A stretch of DNA of 7,027 nucleotides from an uncultured Spirochaetaceae bacterium (GTDB taxonomy: Bacteria; Spirochaetota; Spirochaetia; Treponematales; Treponemataceae): contig CACYDQ010000242.1 of the NCBI GenBank assembly GCA_902773215.1, forward strand, positions 1 to 7,027, given 5' to 3'. The notes under the pieces were generated by a model. The model was not told the origin of the DNA and made no database searches. It saw nothing but the letters and a program-made list of their open reading frames with translations. Shown one piece after another: positions 4,817 through 7,027 of the stretch. The position numbers were made by a program, and so were the translations under genes. Numbering within the stretch: position 1 is the stretch's first letter; every line of letters begins with the position of its first letter.

Positions 4817-6679
4817 TCACTCGGCCTTGCGGACCGCGCGGAACCCCAGGATACGGCTTGCTTTGGACGGATTGTGCTCGTCCCGGGAGGAAGAAATCTC
4901 GCTTTCACTCGCCGTACGCCCCCAGGATCCGCCCCTTATTATGCGGTATGCAGTAGAGCTCTCGCACTTGTCCTGGCACCATTCCCACACATTGCCCGTC
5001 ATGTCATACAGTCCAAGCGCATTGGGCTTCTTCGTGGCGACCAGATGGGTAGTCGGATCGCCGATGATTTTTTTCTTTTTGTCCGACTCCTTTTTCCTCG
5101 TTTCTTTCTCATTCTTTGATTTCGGGACATAGGGCTCGACAATGCTGTTATCAAAATACCAGGCGACCTCGTCTATGTCATCGCTGCCAGAGTATTTATA
5201 GCGGCTGTTCTTGTCCCCGCCCCGGGCCGCAAGATCCCATTCCGCCTCGGTCGGAAGCCGCCAACCGTCCGCGGAGAAGTCACAGGCCACGTCAGTGTCA
5301 GCGTAGTCATATCCCGCCTCTCCCCATTCGTCCGGATTCGTGTTGCCGAACACACTGTAACAGGGGGTCAGATCCATGAGCTCGCTCAGCTTGTTGCAGA
5401 AGCCCACGGCCTCATACCAAGTAACACCTTCCACCGGAAGCAGATCGCCCTTGAAGTGGGACGGATTCCTTCCGGTGATGGCGGCATACAGCCTCTGCGT
5501 CACCTCTGTACTCATGATGTAGAAGTCCCCAGCCTTGCCACACAGAGTCATGAATGCAGGCAGCTGCACCGCCTGTTCGTTCAGCTGCACCGCCTGTTCG
5601 TTCAGCTGCACCGCCTGTTCGTTCAGCTGCACCGCCCGTTCATCCGGCTGCACCGCCTGTTCGTTCAGCTGCACCGCCTGTTCGTTCAGCTGCACCGCCC
5701 GTTCATCCGGCTGTATGAATTCGGTCCTGCTTACGTCAAGCCTCTTTTCCGGCAGGGATTTCCGCCATACACGGCCTCTGCCGTCGTCAAGCTTCCCATA
5801 TTTGAGCCAGAGGCCCGTCGGCACGACACGAAGCGTATCCTGATCCTCCTCATCCGGCTCTTCCAGCGGCGCACCGGTAACGCTCTTGATTAAATCAAGG
5901 GTTTCCTGCGATACGGAGTTTTTTGTACTCATAAACAAATCATAGGTTTCCTTCGATACGTCAGCAAACTTCCAGCTGTAATCAGACCCTATGTGATCCC
6001 TGCTACCGGTAAGAAGCACCTTGCCCTGTCTGTCAACGACGTCGAACTCCATGTCATACCATGCAAAGTACCAGGCTGGCCGTATATACGTGTTGTACTC
6101 GCTGACGGCAACGCCGTCCCTCAGGAAGCCCGTTCCCTTCTCTTTGAACACGGACGTGGAAGGCCAGCCCGCCGGGATCTCATTCCACTGTTTTCCCTTG
6201 CAGCGGGAATACAGCCCCGATTGTACGACATCCCGGATACATTTGAATTTCTGGCTCACGCCCACCGAGACGTCAACATAACAGTTCATCTTCTTTTTTT
6301 TCGTTCCGGTGGTATCCGCCCGGAATCCAAACAAAAAGTTATGAGGGCAGTTCTCGGTCCAGTACAGCTCAAACTCCTTGCAAAGCTCAAACCAGCCCTC
6401 ATAGAAGCTCTCCGCATCATAGTCCTTGTCGCTGCCGGGCTTGCCCATCCCTATGACAGAGCAGAGCTTCATGTACGGAGAAAGGACTTTCCCCGCGTTC
6501 TCAGGATCCGCCTCCATGGCATCCCAGTAGCAGCCCAGCGCATGGACATATTTTCCTTCATTCTCATACGCCCTGGCCCTGGCAAGAAAGCTGTCAACGT
6601 CCCCGCTGTCCGCAAGGCACTCCCATCCAGCGGCAAAGACAAGCAGGGCCGCCGCAATTTTCTTTACAGTCTTATTCAT
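4817..6679 (-). CDS. Exported SUMF1/FGE-like domain protein with TPR-like N-terminus and heptad repeats
   Basis: A 620-residue protein. Residues 1-23 are a signal peptide (KK, hydrophobic stretch, cleavage after ECLA), with no lipobox. Residues 27-62 look like one TPR unit. About 64-320 is an unrecognised domain with a beta-rich part (203-245). Residues 322-374 are heptads AVQLNEQ or AVQPDER. From about 374 to the end is a SUMF1/formylglycine-generating-enzyme-like domain: STEVTQRLYAAITGRNPSHF, GWRLPTEAEWDLAARGG, GLYDMTGNVWEWC, RIIRGGSW, LGFRAVR. The paired catalytic cysteines of true FGE, expected between RGGSW and GFR, are absent, so sulfatase activation is unlikely. A Lys/Glu-rich insert (519-538) interrupts the domain. 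The ATG 6679 is chosen because AGGGA, overlapping the glgA stop, lies about ten bases upstream and a signal peptide follows; a longer open frame upstream overlaps glgA. The function is unknown; ligand or partner binding outside the cytoplasm is inference. Confidence 0.88.
   Translation of the reverse strand: MNKTVKKIAAALLVFAAGWECLADSGDVDSFLARARAYENEGKYVHALGCYWDAMEADPENAGKVLSPYMKLCSVIGMGKPGSDKDYDAESFYEGWFELCKEFELYWTENCPHNFLFGFRADTTGTKKKKMNCYVDVSVGVSQKFKCIRDVVQSGLYSRCKGKQWNEIPAGWPSTSVFKEKGTGFLRDGVAVSEYNTYIRPAWYFAWYDMEFDVVDRQGKVLLTGSRDHIGSDYSWKFADVSKETYDLFMSTKNSVSQETLDLIKSVTGAPLEEPDEEDQDTLRVVPTGLWLKYGKLDDGRGRVWRKSLPEKRLDVSRTEFIQPDERAVQLNEQAVQLNEQAVQPDERAVQLNEQAVQLNEQAVQLNEQAVQLPAFMTLCGKAGDFYIMSTEVTQRLYAAITGRNPSHFKGDLLPVEGVTWYEAVGFCNKLSELMDLTPCYSVFGNTNPDEWGEAGYDYADTDVACDFSADGWRLPTEAEWDLAARGGDKNSRYKYSGSDDIDEVAWYFDNSIVEPYVPKSKNEKETRKKESDKKKKIIGDPTTHLVATKKPNALGLYDMTGNVWEWCQDKCESSTAYRIIRGGSWGRTASESEISSSRDEHNPSKASRILGFRAVRKAE
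5561..5713. repeat. Seven 21-bp tandem repeats within the SUMF1-like gene
   Basis: Seven contiguous 21-bp units (5561-5707) plus a 6-base partial unit (5708-5713) encode residues 323-373. On the + strand, units 1, 2, 3 and 6 are identical and start CAGCTGCACC. Units 4 and 7 are identical and end CCGTTCATC; unit 5 starts CGGCTG. Units 2-4 (5582-5644) and 5-7 (5645-5707) form a 63-bp pair differing at one base. The period is a multiple of three, so gain or loss of units keeps the frame and changes protein length by seven residues. Confidence 0.97.
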
Positions 6680-6693
6680 GAACACAAAATTCC

Positions 6694-7027
6694 CTAACAA
6701 ATGCCGCAGCCGCGCTTGAGGGCTTCCTTGTAGACATCCAGGTACTTGTTCGCGGCTATGTCCCAGCCGAAGTCCTGCTTCATGCCGCGGATCTGCATCT
6801 TCCTGATGTCGTCCTTCTTGTTGTACCAGGCCCAGGTCGCCCATCCTACCGTATTGTAGATGGAGCTCGGGTTCAGCTGGTCAAAGACGAATCCCGTACC
6901 CTCGCCGGTCTGCTCGTTGTAGTTAGCCACCGTGTCGGCAAGGCCGCCGGTCCGCCTGACGATGGGCAGGGTCCCGTAGAGCATGGAGTAAATCTGGTTC
7001 AGGCCGCAGGGCTCGTACTTGGACGGC
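6694..7027 (-). CDS. glgA: Glycogen synthase GlgA, C-terminal part (runs off the window)
   Basis: The last 110 codons of a GT5-family glycogen/starch synthase, which in bacteria extends alpha-1,4-glucan chains from ADP-glucose in the cytoplasm. The identification rests on the block reading [19 protein letters not shown] followed by [14 protein letters not shown], the donor-sugar-binding signature of the family. The Glu of EPCGL matches the conserved catalytic-site Glu (E377 in E. coli GlgA). The typical C-terminal helix follows ([17 protein letters not shown]). The 5' part, with the KTGGL acceptor-side motif, and the promoter lie beyond the right edge. The TAG stop (6696-6694) is 14 bases upstream of the SUMF1-like gene and overlaps its Shine-Dalgarno sequence, so the two are probably co-transcribed. 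The open frame continues to the window edge with no sign of damage. Confidence 0.95.
   Translation of the reverse strand, partial: PSKYEPCGLNQIYSMLYGTLPIVRRTGGLADTVANYNEQTGEGTGFVFDQLNPSSIYNTVGWATWAWYNKKDDIRKMQIRGMKQDFGWDIAANKYLDVYKEALKRGCGIC

Noticed and set aside
5561..5713. CRISPR-like array
   Set aside because: Units are directly adjacent without spacers, have a 21-bp period and encode a continuous heptad peptide in a real gene.
5456..5893. A + strand open frame with repeated LHRLFVQ heptads
   Set aside because: It is the mirror of the 21-bp repeats. A period divisible by three without stops is open in several frames, and the minus-strand frame alone continues into a recognisable signal peptide and SUMF1-like domain.
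6611..6679. Lipoprotein signal in the SUMF1-like protein because of the Cys at residue 21
   Set aside because: The residues before it (AGWE) do not fit a lipobox. ECLA followed by D fits a signal peptidase I site better.
5993..6697. A + strand open frame of 234 codons opposite the SUMF1-like gene
   Set aside because: It is antisense to the signal peptide and N-terminal domain, has no recognisable motif, and is a by-product of mid-GC coding sequence.
6680..6844. Upstream extension of the SUMF1-like gene by 55 codons
   Set aside because: The extension overlaps glgA antiparallel in sense of frame only (same strand, different frame), reads as non-protein-like sequence, and would bury the signal peptide.

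Overview
The window reads as chromosomal DNA of a spirochaete, most likely a mid-GC Treponema. The reasons are the gene set (bactofilin, a winged-helix/EIIA fusion protein, an exported SUMF1-like protein with a TPR-like N-terminus, an HU protein) and the general look of the proteins. The genus is inferred from protein resemblance and recollection of treponemal gene content; no search was run. There are no tRNA or rRNA genes, CRISPR arrays, transposases or attachment sites, and the window is almost fully coding.

Left part (1-3537): a + strand gene for a ParB/sulfiredoxin-fold protein (38-991) converges, with 7 bases between stops, on a three-gene minus-strand operon. That operon runs bactofilin (3537-3106), exported TPR protein (3106-2459), tRNA methylthiotransferase mtaB (2477-999). 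Its genes overlap by 1 and 19 bases, which suggests translational coupling. Its promoter (TTGACG, 17 bp, TACAAT) lies so close to the bactofilin ATG that the mRNA should be leaderless or nearly so, and no Shine-Dalgarno sequence is visible there.

Middle (3538-4816): a 111-bp divergent intergenic region carries back-to-back promoters. The + strand gene (3649-4299) joins a MerR/excisionase-type DNA-binding domain to a PTS EIIA domain that keeps its phospho-accepting histidine. It converges on the HU gene hup (4690-4412), and the two share a bidirectional intrinsic terminator (4347-4388). The hup promoter is readable, and a perfect 6-bp inverted repeat sits at its predicted start site.

Right part (4817-7027): the 3' end of glycogen synthase glgA enters from the right edge. 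After 14 bases it is followed by a gene for a 620-residue exported protein: signal peptide, TPR-like helices, an uncharacterised middle domain, a run of heptad repeats encoded by seven 21-bp tandem units, and a C-terminal SUMF1/FGE-like domain lacking the FGE catalytic cysteines.

The points most worth following up are the predicted leaderless bactofilin operon, the fusion regulator transcribed away from it, and the repeat-bearing, probably non-catalytic SUMF1-like protein.
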